Shown here piece after piece: positions 35,726 through 44,131 of a stretch of DNA of 64,000 bases (position 1 is the stretch's first letter; each line of letters opens with the position of its first letter). This DNA comes from Vasconcelosia minhoensis LEGE 07310 (GTDB lineage: Bacteria; Cyanobacteriota; Cyanobacteriia; Phormidesmidales; Phormidesmidaceae), in NCBI RefSeq assembly GCF_015207255.1, contig NZ_JADEXG010000008.1:1-64000 (forward strand), in the 5' to 3' direction. The notes below the pieces were generated by a model. The model did no database searches and had not been told where the DNA came from. It worked only from the letters and a program-made list of their open reading frames with translations. The position numbers were made by a program, and so were the translations under genes.

Positions 35726-36427
35726 ATGGGACTGCTAGATCGCTTCTTTCGCACCGCCCGCGCTCAGCTCAATAGTCTCGTCAGCGGCGCTGAGGATCCT
35801 GAAAAGGTTCTGCAGCAGACCGTGACTGACATGCAAAACGACCTGATTCAGCTGCGTCAGGCAGTCGCTCAAGCGATCGCGACCCAGAAGCGAACCGAGC
35901 GCCAGTGCGACCAGGCCCGCTCGACCGCAGAAGAATGGTACCGTCGGGCTGAGCTGGCTCTGCAAAAGGGCGATGAGACCGCCGCCCGCGAGGCGCTGAC
36001 CCGCCGTCAGGCCTATGCTGGTCAGGCCAACGCGATGGATCAGCAGATGCAGGAACAGACCCGTGTCGTCACTGAGCTGAAGCAAAATATGAGATCGCTC
36101 GAAGCCAAGATCGCTGAAACTCGAACTAAAAAAGACATGTACATTGCTCGAGCTCGCTCTGCTCAGGCCAGCCAGCGAATCAACGAAATGATCGGACAGG
36201 TTGGAACCCAGGGTGCGATGGGTGCATTCGAACAGATGGAAGAGCGGATTCTAGAGCTAGAGGCGCAGTCCGAGGCCGTCGCCGAGCTGGCCGCTGGCGA
36301 CCCGCTCGAAGCTAAATTCGCCGAACTCGAAGGCCAGCCCAGCTCGATCGACAGCCAGCTGGCCGAGCTCAAATCCCAGATCCTGACCGGCGACCAGTCC
36401 CAACCCGAGGAACTGCCACCCGCCTAA
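35726..36427 (+). CDS. PspA/IM30 (Vipp1) family protein
   Basis: A 233-residue ESCRT-III-like coiled-coil protein. It begins 'MGLLDRFFRTARAQLNSLVS', the amphipathic membrane-binding helix, followed by 'EDPEKVLQQTVTDMQNDLIQ' and long helices to ~200. The extra C-terminal helix of Vipp1 (usual length ~255-270) is absent, so this looks like the PspA-type paralog that many cyanobacteria carry alongside Vipp1. It is expected to protect membranes under stress by forming oligomers on them. Confidence 0.9.
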   Translation: MGLLDRFFRTARAQLNSLVSGAEDPEKVLQQTVTDMQNDLIQLRQAVAQAIATQKRTERQCDQARSTAEEWYRRAELALQKGDETAAREALTRRQAYAGQANAMDQQMQEQTRVVTELKQNMRSLEAKIAETRTKKDMYIARARSAQASQRINEMIGQVGTQGAMGAFEQMEERILELEAQSEAVAELAAGDPLEAKFAELEGQPSSIDSQLAELKSQILTGDQSQPEELPPA

Positions 36428-36450
36428 GCCGCCGCCTAAACCAGACGCTT

Positions 36451-36478
36451 CCCTACCCACTACCCTCTACCCTCTACC
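36451..36478. repeat. C-rich repeat overlapping the sasA stop
   Basis: A variant of the C-rich repeat at 16-40. On the minus (sasA mRNA) strand it supplies four GGG tracts with loops TAGA, TAGT and TA. The sasA stop (36474-36476) lies inside it. Confidence 0.8.
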
Positions 36479-37610
36479 GCCGATAGACCGGTAGCGTAAA
36501 GTGAAAGCAGCTTCCACGATTGGGAGCAGAATCTACCCAAATCTGGCCGTAATGAGCACGAACAATGCGCTGGCATAGAGCCAAACCAAAGCCATGGCCA
36601 TCCTGGTCGCGATCGCGCTGAAGCCGAAAACTTTCTTCGAAAATTCGCTGCTGCTTGTCCGTGGGGATGCCCGGACCGGTATCCCGAACGCTGACCTGAA
36701 CCTTTTGAGACGTCCGGTGGAGCGCCGAGATATCAATCTTACCAGTCTCTGGCGTGTATTTGATAGCATTTTCCATCAGGTTGACGATGACCCGGCGGAT
36801 CTGGACTGGGTCGGCATGAACCAAGGGTAGATCCTGGGGCAGATCTGCTGATACGGCCTGCCGTTTGGCCTTGAGTTTACGCTTCAGGGATTCGATCACC
36901 TCTACACAGACCGATTCCAAACTTAAGGACTGGGGCCGAATCTGTAGCTCTGCGCTAGAGCTGCGGGCGGCCTGGAGAATATCCGTAATCATCCGATCGA
37001 TGGTCTGAATCTGAGACTTGGCACTCCGCAGCAGCTGAGCAATCAGCTCGGGTTTGAGCTGGGCCGCAGCCTGCTCTCGGGGATCAAATACCAGCTCCAT
37101 TGTCTCAATGGCAATCGAGGCTGCCGTTAGCGGATTGCGCAGATCGTGGGCCATCATTGCGATGATGCGATCTTTGAACTCGAGCTGGAGCGCTAGCGCC
37201 GCCTGAGCCTGATTCAGCTGAAAGATTTGGTCTGAAAGCTGCAAAATTTGACTCGACTGAGCCACCGCATTGAAGCTCTGATCGGGCTGCTCTTCACGCT
37301 CGGAGTGCAGCTGAGCTTCCTGTAGCCAGCGCGGCCACCAGTGGCTCAGCTGCGGAATCAGGTTGCGACCGGCCAGGGTCTGATGCCCCTCAGCAGCAAC
37401 TTTGACCAGAGCCGGCGTGGCTACAAGCTTAAAATGTTCGGCCAGATAGGGATGCTCAGTGACGTCGATAGTCTCTAATGCGGCTACACAAAAGGCCGTA
37501 CTGGCCTGGAGCTGCTCTAGATGCTGTCGAATCTGATAGGCCTGCTGAGCTGCACTGGGTTGCCTATCAATAAACAGTAAAAGCTTGAAAGGAGCTTCAG
37601 CTTGCGGCAT
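36474..37610 (-). CDS. sasA: circadian clock sensor histidine kinase SasA
   Basis: A 378-residue kinase that reads out the KaiABC clock and phosphorylates RpaA. The N-terminal ~100 residues form the KaiB-like thioredoxin domain ('APFKLLLFIDRQPSAAQQAY'). The HisKA domain has phospho-acceptor His 155 in 'MMAHDLRNPLTAASI'; the ATPase has N-box 'VIVNLMENAIKYTP', 'VRDTGPGIPTDK' and 'GHGFGLALCQRIV'. All key boxes are present. No kai or rpaA genes are nearby. The stop codon is inside a C-rich repeat. Confidence 0.95.
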   Translation of the reverse strand: MPQAEAPFKLLLFIDRQPSAAQQAYQIRQHLEQLQASTAFCVAALETIDVTEHPYLAEHFKLVATPALVKVAAEGHQTLAGRNLIPQLSHWWPRWLQEAQLHSEREEQPDQSFNAVAQSSQILQLSDQIFQLNQAQAALALQLEFKDRIIAMMAHDLRNPLTAASIAIETMELVFDPREQAAAQLKPELIAQLLRSAKSQIQTIDRMITDILQAARSSSAELQIRPQSLSLESVCVEVIESLKRKLKAKRQAVSADLPQDLPLVHADPVQIRRVIVNLMENAIKYTPETGKIDISALHRTSQKVQVSVRDTGPGIPTDKQQRIFEESFRLQRDRDQDGHGFGLALCQRIVRAHYGQIWVDSAPNRGSCFHFTLPVYRR

Positions 37611-37750
37611 TAGAACAGAAGCGAGCCTTGATTCAGACTCCTAAATGCTGCTAATTGGAATCTTTAGAATACTCCTTTATGGCCTGGAGACGCCATGACC
37701 AGTTCTCAAAGCGGGCTACTCTGTGCGAAATGGGATAGCCCAGCTCTGTA

Positions 37751-37787
37751 TAAATTAAAGGGATGAAAATAAATTAAAGGGATGAAA
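37751..37787. repeat. 18-bp direct repeat pair
   Basis: Two exact copies of taaattaaagggatgaaa separated by one base (37751-37768 and 37770-37787). Confidence 0.85.
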
Positions 37788-37941
37788 GCTGAAAATACAG
37801 GATAAATACAGCGTAGAACTTTTTCCAACTAACAGCCTCAGGTAAGCTTCACGATATCTGTAAAAAGAGATATTAAGGGGTCGGGTGAAAGTTAGGTATA
37901 GATAGGCTTTCTGGCTTACATTGAAAGATATCAAGGATAAG

Positions 37942-37977
37942 GTCTCCACCCCATAGTCTCCACCCCATAGTCTCCAC
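37942..37977. repeat. 14-bp tandem repeat, 2.6 copies
   Basis: gtctccaccccata repeated at 37942 and 37956, with a partial third copy ending at 37977. It sits 16 bases before the following start codon and so falls in its ribosome-binding and leader region. Confidence 0.85.
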
Positions 37978-37992
37978 AAAGAACCCCCATAG

Positions 37993-38583
37993 ATGAACTA
38001 TTCAAAAACAGTATTGCTAGGTAGGACGAAGCGGTTCCTGGGCATAGGGCTATGGCTGCTGCTAGCGGGGATTTTATCTCAGCCGGCTCAGGCTGAAACC
38101 CCATCAGCCCTAAATCGGCTGCCAGATCGGTTGCCAGATCGGCTGCCAGATCGGCTCTCGGAGACCGCAGTCCAAGATTTTTTCGCGTCATCGCCGCTGC
38201 TGGCCCAATCGACTCAGCTGCCCAGCCTACCCGCAGATGGGATCTATCTCTTCGGCCAGCAGCCCCAGCCCGATCGGTTAGAAACGACCTATTTAGTTTT
38301 TGAGGCGCTGGCTGGCCAGGTAACAGGCGCGTTCTATATGCCCTATTCCTCCTTTGACTGCGTCCAAGGCCGTCTGCAAGCAACGCAGCTAGCCCTGACC
38401 ATTACCGACAGCTACTCTCAGGAAACCTTTGCCTATGCGCTTGGGCTAGAACGTGATACCGCGATCGCGAGCACCAGCGGCGCCGCTGCCGTGAGCATCG
38501 AAGGATTCTACCCACTGCCGGTAGCAGAAAACGACCTCAACATTCTCGGGACTTGCAAAGCCTACTATGATGGAGAAATTTAG
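37993..38583 (+). CDS. exported hypothetical protein with LPDR repeats
   Basis: A 196-residue secreted or periplasmic protein. A signal peptide (helix 'FLGIGLWLLLAGILS', cleavage near 'AQAET') is followed by three exact tetrapeptide repeats (L-P-D-R), encoded by a 12-bp unit at 38116-38151, then a folded domain ('TTYLVFEALAGQVTGAFYMP', two Cys at 'FDCVQG' and 'GTCKAYY' possibly forming a disulfide). Family not recognised. Confidence 0.75.
   Translation: MNYSKTVLLGRTKRFLGIGLWLLLAGILSQPAQAETPSALNRLPDRLPDRLPDRLSETAVQDFFASSPLLAQSTQLPSLPADGIYLFGQQPQPDRLETTYLVFEALAGQVTGAFYMPYSSFDCVQGRLQATQLALTITDSYSQETFAYALGLERDTAIASTSGAAAVSIEGFYPLPVAENDLNILGTCKAYYDGEI
38116..38151 (+). repeat. 12-bp coding tandem repeat
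   Basis: cggctgccagat, cggttgccagat, cggctgccagat: three in-frame copies that encode the LPDR tetrapeptides of the exported protein. The length may vary between strains. Confidence 0.85.
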
Positions 38584-38622
38584 GGACGGCGAGATCTAAC
38601 GACGGCGAGACTTGGACATCTG

Positions 38623-39000
38623 CTAAACTGCCGAAAAGTCAACTTGCTGACAGCCCTCCAAACCCAGCATAGGGTTTTGAACATAGGCAGGCTGAGGCTG
38701 CCAGATACTGACTTCAAACCGACTATTGATGTAATACAAGTAGGCCACGTCGGCGTAGTAGTTTAGGTCGGCCCTGAGGTTCGAAAAGTCATCTTCGAAG
38801 TTCTCAAACCCAAATCTAACGATCATCTGGGCCACCAGACAGGCTGGCGTATGCTTGAACTCACCCGCTGTTTCTCGCTCCTCAGCAAACGTAGCTAGAA
38901 ACTTGCTCAGCTTCGGCATAACCTTGTCGGGTGCACCATTGCGGCTGGCATAGACAATAATCGGGTTATTTTCGACGAGTAGATGACAGGCAAGCGTCAT
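38623..39000 (-). CDS. conserved hypothetical protein
   Basis: A 125-residue soluble protein ('MTLACHLLVENNPIIVYASR', 'FEDDFSNLRADLNYYADVAY'). The mix of aromatic and acidic residues suggests a compact alpha/beta fold. The start at 39000 has an AGGA sequence about 9 bases ahead; another ATG at 39009 has it too close. Family not recognised. Confidence 0.7.
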   Translation of the reverse strand: MTLACHLLVENNPIIVYASRNGAPDKVMPKLSKFLATFAEERETAGEFKHTPACLVAQMIVRFGFENFEDDFSNLRADLNYYADVAYLYYINSRFEVSIWQPQPAYVQNPMLGLEGCQQVDFSAV

Positions 39001-39060
39001 AGCAGGCATTCCTATAGGCCGAAGCGTTTATTTTTATATCCCTCATTCTGTCAAAATATC

Positions 39061-39582
39061 ATGTCCGAATGTCCGTCAGGCGGTTATCCATTTGTCGGTG
39101 CGGTCGTTCGATCTGCCTTAGCGTTAAGATTGAGCCAGTTTCTTCAACGGTATCGTGTGAACGCAGCAGAGCAGGCACGCAGTATTGAATTTGCCAGCAA
39201 AATTGCCGCGGCTGTAAGCCTATTCAAGACCCGGTTTCCCGATCTGCGGGCCGATCTCAAGCCCTGGGCAGGCGATCCTGAAACTCAGGACCTGATCGAT
39301 CCGGAGTCAATTGATATTGGCTTCCACTTTCCTGGCGTCAGCCGCTCGTTTCACTGCCGCAGCCTGCTCGTTCAGATCCGCTTTCATCGCGAAATTGAAA
39401 CCGAACCGCCCCGGGTGATTGGCCTAGAGGTGGCTGGGTTTGATCACCACGGTCAGCAATGGCAGCTGTCTACCATTGGCACCTGGCATTACGAAGGCGA
39501 AGCGGTCCCAGAAACGCCGCTCAGCCAGGCGCTGAAGGACTGCTGTCGTCAGGTACTGGAGCTGTTTAACCGCTCGTGCTAG
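39061..39582 (+). CDS. conserved hypothetical protein
   Basis: A 173-residue soluble protein starting at the internal ATG ('MSECPSGGYPFVGAVVRSAL'); the reading frame runs on upstream, but that part overlaps the neighbouring gene. 'WAGDPETQDLIDPESIDIGF' and 'VSRSFHCRSLLVQIRFHREI' are notable segments. No known catalytic motif. Function unknown. Confidence 0.65.
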   Translation: MSECPSGGYPFVGAVVRSALALRLSQFLQRYRVNAAEQARSIEFASKIAAAVSLFKTRFPDLRADLKPWAGDPETQDLIDPESIDIGFHFPGVSRSFHCRSLLVQIRFHREIETEPPRVIGLEVAGFDHHGQQWQLSTIGTWHYEGEAVPETPLSQALKDCCRQVLELFNRSC

Positions 39583-39932
39583 CCAAAGGTTCTGCCGTTC
39601 CAGCCCCACATTTCGCCTTCCGCATCGACAAATTCGATATAGGTGCGCTCTGTTGGCACGCCTAGGGTGGCCTGCACTTGGGCGCAGAAGTCCTGACTCA
39701 TCGTTTGAGTCTTTTGTCCGCCCATCGTACCAACGCTCTTAACTTGGATAAAGCAGGCCGGCGCCGTCGTCCCCGCAAAGGTCATTGGGGTTCCCGGCTC
39801 AAACGCAGTCATCACGTACTTTTCAGGCTTACCCAGATGTTTGGACAGGCTAGCCGAGAGCCGCTTAAGCATATCCTCGACAGCAGACTGGGCCGGTGAC
39901 TCGGCAGACGTTTGGACCTTAATTAGGGGCAT
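39579..39932 (-). CDS. MIF-like phenylpyruvate tautomerase family protein
   Basis: A 117-residue tautomerase superfamily protein. The N-terminal 'MPLIKVQTSA' leaves Pro as residue 1 after Met removal, which is the catalytic base in MIF-type tautomerases. 'HLGKPEKYVMTAFEPG' and 'RTYIEFVDAEGEMWGWNG' match the family. Cyanobacterial MIF-like proteins are known (as in Prochlorococcus), with weak tautomerase activity and unclear purpose. It lies 3 bases behind a flavin reductase gene. Confidence 0.9.
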   Translation of the reverse strand: MPLIKVQTSAESPAQSAVEDMLKRLSASLSKHLGKPEKYVMTAFEPGTPMTFAGTTAPACFIQVKSVGTMGGQKTQTMSQDFCAQVQATLGVPTERTYIEFVDAEGEMWGWNGRTFG

Positions 39933-39935
39933 GGT

Positions 39936-40418
39936 TCATCCTCCGTAGTTCCAGCCGGTATCCTCGAGCAGCAGCGGTTCACCCGCTTTGTGAATCCCTG
40001 CACCAATCACTTCGCCGACAAAGACCGTGTGATCGCCATACTCAACGCTGCCGACGACCCGGCACTCGACATAGCCGAGGGCGTCTTTGATCACCGGACA
40101 GCCGGTTTCTGGTCCCGGATAAAACTCGATATCTTCGAACTTGTTGCCAACGCGCCGCAGCGGCTTGAAGAAGTTTTGGGCGATTTCTTTCTGCCCGGCC
40201 TCTAACACGCTCAGGGCGAAGACGCCGCTGGCCTTGAGCATGGTATGGGAGGTAGAATCTGCCTTGACGCAGTTGGTCACCAGCGGCGGCTGAAAGGACG
40301 CCTGCATAATCCAGCTGGCGGTAAACCCGTTCAGGTCTTCCCCATCTTTCACGCCGCACACATAGATCCCATGGGGAATCTTGCGCAGCATCGTTTTTTT
40401 AGCCTGTTCGTCTAACAC
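39936..40418 (-). CDS. flavin reductase domain protein
   Basis: A 160-residue FMN-binding split-barrel protein of the flavin reductase family ('IPHGIYVCGVKDG', 'NGFTASWIMQASFQPPLVTN', 'GYVECRVVGSVEYGDHTVFV'). It resembles the C-terminal flavin reductase module of cyanobacterial flavodiiron proteins, but here stands alone. It could reduce FMN for partner enzymes. GTG 40418 gives the family-typical start ('LDEQAKKTMLRKIPHG'). Confidence 0.85.
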   Translation of the reverse strand: MLDEQAKKTMLRKIPHGIYVCGVKDGEDLNGFTASWIMQASFQPPLVTNCVKADSTSHTMLKASGVFALSVLEAGQKEIAQNFFKPLRRVGNKFEDIEFYPGPETGCPVIKDALGYVECRVVGSVEYGDHTVFVGEVIGAGIHKAGEPLLLEDTGWNYGG

Positions 40419-40504
40419 AGTTCCGCTTACTTTACGCTCTACATGGGTCAGTGTATCGCAAGACAGGGGGCTCAGACCTGTCCTCACCATCCCTAAATGT
40501 CGCC

Positions 40505-41896
40505 TCACTGGCGGGCCACACCGGCTTCCCGAGCGGCGGCCTGGACGGCAGCGGCGACGGCAGGCGCGACCCGGGGGTCAAATACCGAAGGAATAATTTG
40601 ATCAGGGCGGAGTTCGCTAGCGGGAATCAGGCTGGCGATCGCAACCGCCGCCTGCAAAAACATCGACTCGGTGATCGACTCCGCCCGGCAGTCGATTGCT
40701 CCCCGCAGCAGCCCAGGAAAGGCCAGCACGTTGTTAATCTGGTTGGCATAGTCGCTGCGGCCCGTAGCCATCACCGCCACTATTCCCCGCACCTGCTCTG
40801 GCTGAATTTCGGGCACGGGGTTGGCCATGGCAAAGACAATCGGGTCTGACGCCATCGCTTTGACCATGTCTGGGGTAACCACGCCCGGGGCGCTAACCCC
40901 CATAAACACATCGGCGTGGGCTAGGGCATCGGCCAGGGTGCCTGCCATTTCAACCGCAAAGGCCTGCTTGGCCGAGCTGAGGTCGGTCCGCTGACGGCTG
41001 ACGATACCCTTCGAGTCGCACAGGGTCACCTGCTGCACGCCCGCCTTCTGAAACAGCCGCGCCATGGCTAGCCCCGCCGCCCCGGCGCCGTTGATCACCA
41101 GCCGAATGTCGGCGATGGACTTGCCCACCAGCTTCAGGGCGTTGGTCAGCGCGGCCAGGCTAACGATCGCTGTACCATGCTGGTCATCGTGAAAAATCGG
41201 GATATCCAGTGCTTCCTGGAGCCGGGCTTCGATCTCAAAGCAGCGGGGAGCGCTGATGTCCTCTAGATTGACCGCGCCAAAGACCGGGGCAATCCGCCGC
41301 ACCGTTTCGACAATTTCATCGGTATCCTGCGTATCCAGACAGATCGGAAAGGCGTCGAGGCCGGCAAATTCTTTGAACAGCATAGCCTTGCCCTCCATCA
41401 CCGGCAGCGCCCCGGCTGGTCCCAGGTTGCCCAGACCCAGCACGGCGCTGCCGTCGGTGACGATGGCGACCGTGTTGGCTTTAATGGTCAGGTCGTAGAC
41501 CCGCTCGGGATGTTGGGCAATCTCCATACAGATCCGCCCGACGCCGGGCGTATAGGCCATCGCCAGATCATCCTGGCTGCGCAGTGGAATCTTAGCTTCG
41601 ACCCGCAACTTGCCGCCCTGGTGCAGCTGAAACGTGCGATCGCGCACCTCCAGCACGTCAATCGCATCGATCTCCCGGATGGCGCTGACGACCTGCTCGG
41701 CATGTTCGGTACTGGCCGCATCGATAGCAATATTGCGGACGACGCTTAGCCTCGATCGCTCCACCATGTCAATCGCATCGAGGTTGCCACCGGCTTGGGC
41801 CACAGCTTGAATCACCTTGGCGAGCATCCCGGCTCGATTAGGCAGCCTGAGGCGAACGGTTACGCTAAAGCTGGGGTTAGGCGTCAGGTTGACCAT
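40505..41896 (-). CDS. NAD(P)-dependent malic enzyme with ACT domain
   Basis: A 463-residue enzyme that oxidatively decarboxylates malate to pyruvate. The N-terminal ~80 residues are an ACT regulatory domain ('VRLRLPNRAGMLAKVIQAVA'). The catalytic part has 'AYTPGVGRICMEIAQ', 'IPIFHDDQHGTAIVSLAAL' (metal-binding Asp residues) and the dinucleotide fold 'RLVINGAGAAGLAMARLF'. It is upstream of the flavin reductase and MIF-like genes on the same strand. Confidence 0.94.
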   Translation of the reverse strand: MVNLTPNPSFSVTVRLRLPNRAGMLAKVIQAVAQAGGNLDAIDMVERSRLSVVRNIAIDAASTEHAEQVVSAIREIDAIDVLEVRDRTFQLHQGGKLRVEAKIPLRSQDDLAMAYTPGVGRICMEIAQHPERVYDLTIKANTVAIVTDGSAVLGLGNLGPAGALPVMEGKAMLFKEFAGLDAFPICLDTQDTDEIVETVRRIAPVFGAVNLEDISAPRCFEIEARLQEALDIPIFHDDQHGTAIVSLAALTNALKLVGKSIADIRLVINGAGAAGLAMARLFQKAGVQQVTLCDSKGIVSRQRTDLSSAKQAFAVEMAGTLADALAHADVFMGVSAPGVVTPDMVKAMASDPIVFAMANPVPEIQPEQVRGIVAVMATGRSDYANQINNVLAFPGLLRGAIDCRAESITESMFLQAAVAIASLIPASELRPDQIIPSVFDPRVAPAVAAAVQAAAREAGVARQ

Positions 41897-42090
41897 AGAC
41901 GAGTCCGGAGCGAGGTTTGAACAAGGGCTAAAATCAGATTAAGCTTTTATTGGTTCAGCCCAACAGTCAGCCCCAATAGTAAGCTTAAGATGGCCTCTAT
42001 GCTGCGTTCAAGGCTGTGTTCAAGTCGGCCCGCGATCTCGCTTTGCCGCGTTCAAGCCATTCCTGAGTCATCCCCAGCCGCCACTGACCG

Positions 42091-42588
42091 ATGCCCAGCC
42101 TCTACGCCGAAATTGAAATTAACGCCCCGCTGGAAGCTGTTTGGCAGGCGCTGATTCGCAAAGCAGAGTGGCGCTACTGGAATACCTTTCTCTACGACTG
42201 TGACGCGACCCGAGAGCTGGCCCCAGGACAGGAAGTCTTTCTGTCGATGCAGCGGTTAGAGGGGGATGAGGAAACGGAGTTTCAGCCCGTCGTGACGGTG
42301 TTCAAGCCGAATCAATGCCTCCGCTGGACGTCAAAGATTCCTGGCCTGCGCAGCGAACACAGCTTTGAACTCCAGGAAATCACGCCGGGCCGTACCCGCT
42401 ATCTGCATCGAGCTCATTTCTCGGGCTGGCTGACAAAGGTTTTTCTCCCCTTCATCCGTCAGGATGAACGCCAGGGCATTCGCCGCATGGCTCACCAGCT
42501 CAAACGCTATGTCGAGCGTCAGGCCTACAGCCCGCACCGACAGCCGCGCCGACAGCCCTGGCCCCATCCGCGGCCCGATCGGTACTAA
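42091..42588 (+). CDS. SRPBCC domain protein
   Basis: A 165-residue protein with the START/Bet v1-like helix-grip fold: 'EIEINAPLEAVWQALIRKAE' at the N-terminus and a C-terminal helix ('RQDERQGIRRMAHQLKRYVE') with a basic tail. Such domains bind hydrophobic ligands such as lipids or quinones. The ligand is not predictable. Confidence 0.85.
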   Translation: MPSLYAEIEINAPLEAVWQALIRKAEWRYWNTFLYDCDATRELAPGQEVFLSMQRLEGDEETEFQPVVTVFKPNQCLRWTSKIPGLRSEHSFELQEITPGRTRYLHRAHFSGWLTKVFLPFIRQDERQGIRRMAHQLKRYVERQAYSPHRQPRRQPWPHPRPDRY

Positions 42589-42630
42589 GCCAGGTCTAAA
42601 TCCCTTAACAAGCGCTGAATTAGCATCATA

Positions 42631-42665
42631 AAACCGGGAAGTCAGCAATGCTCACCGCCCGGTTT
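42631..42665. terminator. stem-loop between convergent genes
   Basis: aaaccggg (42631-42638) pairs with cccggttt (42658-42665). It lies between the convergent SRPBCC and stress-protein genes and likely terminates both; T runs are short. Confidence 0.5.
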
Positions 42666-42720
42666 CTGCTCGTTTATCTCAGGGAAAAGTTCCTCAATTC
42701 AAGCCTTAATTCAAGTTAGC

Positions 42721-43428
42721 TCAGCGCCGGTTGCCGGGCTGACGAGTCTGAGCTCGCTCGTCCACAATGATGACGTCGGGATCACCGTGGGTGTTGGGCT
42801 CAGCTGCCACCCGCTTTTGGGTATTGGCCTGAGTTGCCGCTGCGGTCGAGCGGTCGGTCGGCTGGGCAATCGTATTGCCCAGGTCGGTGGCGTCGTAGAT
42901 TTCAAATTCTTCAATGCCGTGATCGCGCAGGACCGGCTCGGCCTGACGCACCTCATTTTCAAGACCGCTGACCATCACCAGATAGCTGCCGCCTTTCACC
43001 CGGTCGCTATACATCTTGGCCCGATCTTCTGGTATACCCAGGCCGACTAGAGCGCCAATGATGCCGCCCGCGATCGCGCCGGTGACCCCACCCGCCAGCA
43101 GACCTGTCAGCGCAGAAATCTCGGCCCCAACAAAGACGATGGGCCCAATACCAGGGATTGCCAGCGTCCCTAAACCGGCGAGTAAGCCAGTGATTCCGCC
43201 GAGGACGCCGCCGCTAACGGCACCTGCAGTCGCGCCTTCACCCGCAGCGTTACCTTCTTCGACCGCGCCGGCTGTATCGATCTGAACGGCATTGCGTGCG
43301 ATTAGCGAAACTCGATCCATGTTGAAGCTGGCATCTTTTAATGCCCGTAGCGCCTGTTCGGCTTCGTCGCGGCTGTAAAAAAGGCCAACGGCGCGCTTGT
43401 ATTGATGGGTGGTGGTGGGAACTACCAT
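42721..43428 (-). CDS. general stress protein with glycine-zipper core
   Basis: A 235-residue protein. Its N-terminus ('AVGLFYSRDEAEQALRALKD') is a YflT/GSP17M-type general stress domain. A Gly-rich hydrophobic region ('GLLAGGVTGAIAGGIIGALV') of glycine-zipper type follows, probably membrane-inserting. The tail is polar. A perfect AGGAGG lies 8 bases before the ATG (43437-43442 on the plus strand), unusual in this window and suggesting high expression. Confidence 0.85.
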   Translation of the reverse strand: MVVPTTTHQYKRAVGLFYSRDEAEQALRALKDASFNMDRVSLIARNAVQIDTAGAVEEGNAAGEGATAGAVSGGVLGGITGLLAGLGTLAIPGIGPIVFVGAEISALTGLLAGGVTGAIAGGIIGALVGLGIPEDRAKMYSDRVKGGSYLVMVSGLENEVRQAEPVLRDHGIEEFEIYDATDLGNTIAQPTDRSTAAATQANTQKRVAAEPNTHGDPDVIIVDERAQTRQPGNRR

Positions 43429-43595
43429 ACTGTTCGCCTCCTAAAGGAATCTACGCTACCGTTATCTCGCTTTTTCTGGTCAGCAGCATCTGCACATAGG
43501 AGAACTCTCTTTTGCTCAGAGGAAAGAGCAGTGGTCCGCTATCCTGACGTTTCGATTGGCCAACTCTGCCTTAAGACGCCGCCGCTTCTGTCCTT

Positions 43596-43667
43596 TGGAA
43601 TAGCAGCTGATAGCGGTACAGGGCTACCGACTGGAATAGCAGCTGATAGCGGTACAGGGCTATCGGC
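43596..43667. repeat. 36-bp tandem duplication
   Basis: Two copies of a 36-bp unit, identical over the first 31 bases (43596 and 43632). The second copy supplies the stop codon of the truncated DUF6816-like gene. Confidence 0.9.
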
Positions 43668-43992
43668 CGAGCTCGGGCTTTAAAGTAGTCACGGGCTGCG
43701 GCAAGAACTGTCGATTGCCGTCAAATCCCGGCGTCACTACCGTCGGTGCCAGCGGCGCTGCCATGTCTACTAGCGTCGTCGTCATCTGCCAGGTGGCCAC
43801 CATCCAGTCTGGATAGATTAAATCGCCCGCAGCCGTGGCCACCGGAGGCTTGGTCTGCCAGTTGGAGAACTTCGCCAGCCGCTCACTCAACGCACCGGCC
43901 TGAGCCTGGCCGCTACAGGTTAGCCAGACGAACAGCAGTAGCGCTATCCAGAGCAGGTTACGGCGTATCCGCCGCCAGAGGAGTGGATTCAT
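43660..43992 (-). pseudogene. truncated DUF6816-like lipoprotein/exported protein
   Basis: A 110-residue ORF with a signal peptide ('LLWIALLLFVWLTCSGQAQA'), then 'LSERLAKFSNWQTKPPVATA' and 'YPDWMVATWQMTTTLVDMAA'. It resembles the start of a larger cyanobacterial exported family (DUF6816), usually around twice this length as I recall, and ends just after 'NRQFLPQPV' in a stop provided by the 36-bp duplication. None of the three minus-strand frames further on restores a clear continuation. ATG 43992 is chosen. A short functional form is possible. Confidence 0.5.
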
Positions 43993-44131
43993 CTCAGCTT
44001 CACATACAATAAATCGATTCAAATCAGCCGGCGACGACCGGGAAGTCAGTCCGCCTTGATTTTAGAGCCTTCGACGATCGCAGCTAAGCCAGCTTGCCGA
44101 TCGGCTGCGACCGCGCTATTTTGCCAACAGA

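Larger units (their letters stand above)
37611..37992. other. 382-base gap with two tandem repeats
   Basis: Between sasA and an exported-protein gene, transcribed in opposite directions. Apart from the two direct repeats listed separately (37751-37787 and 37942-37977), it is AT-rich, with no recognised RNA. Confidence 0.5.
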
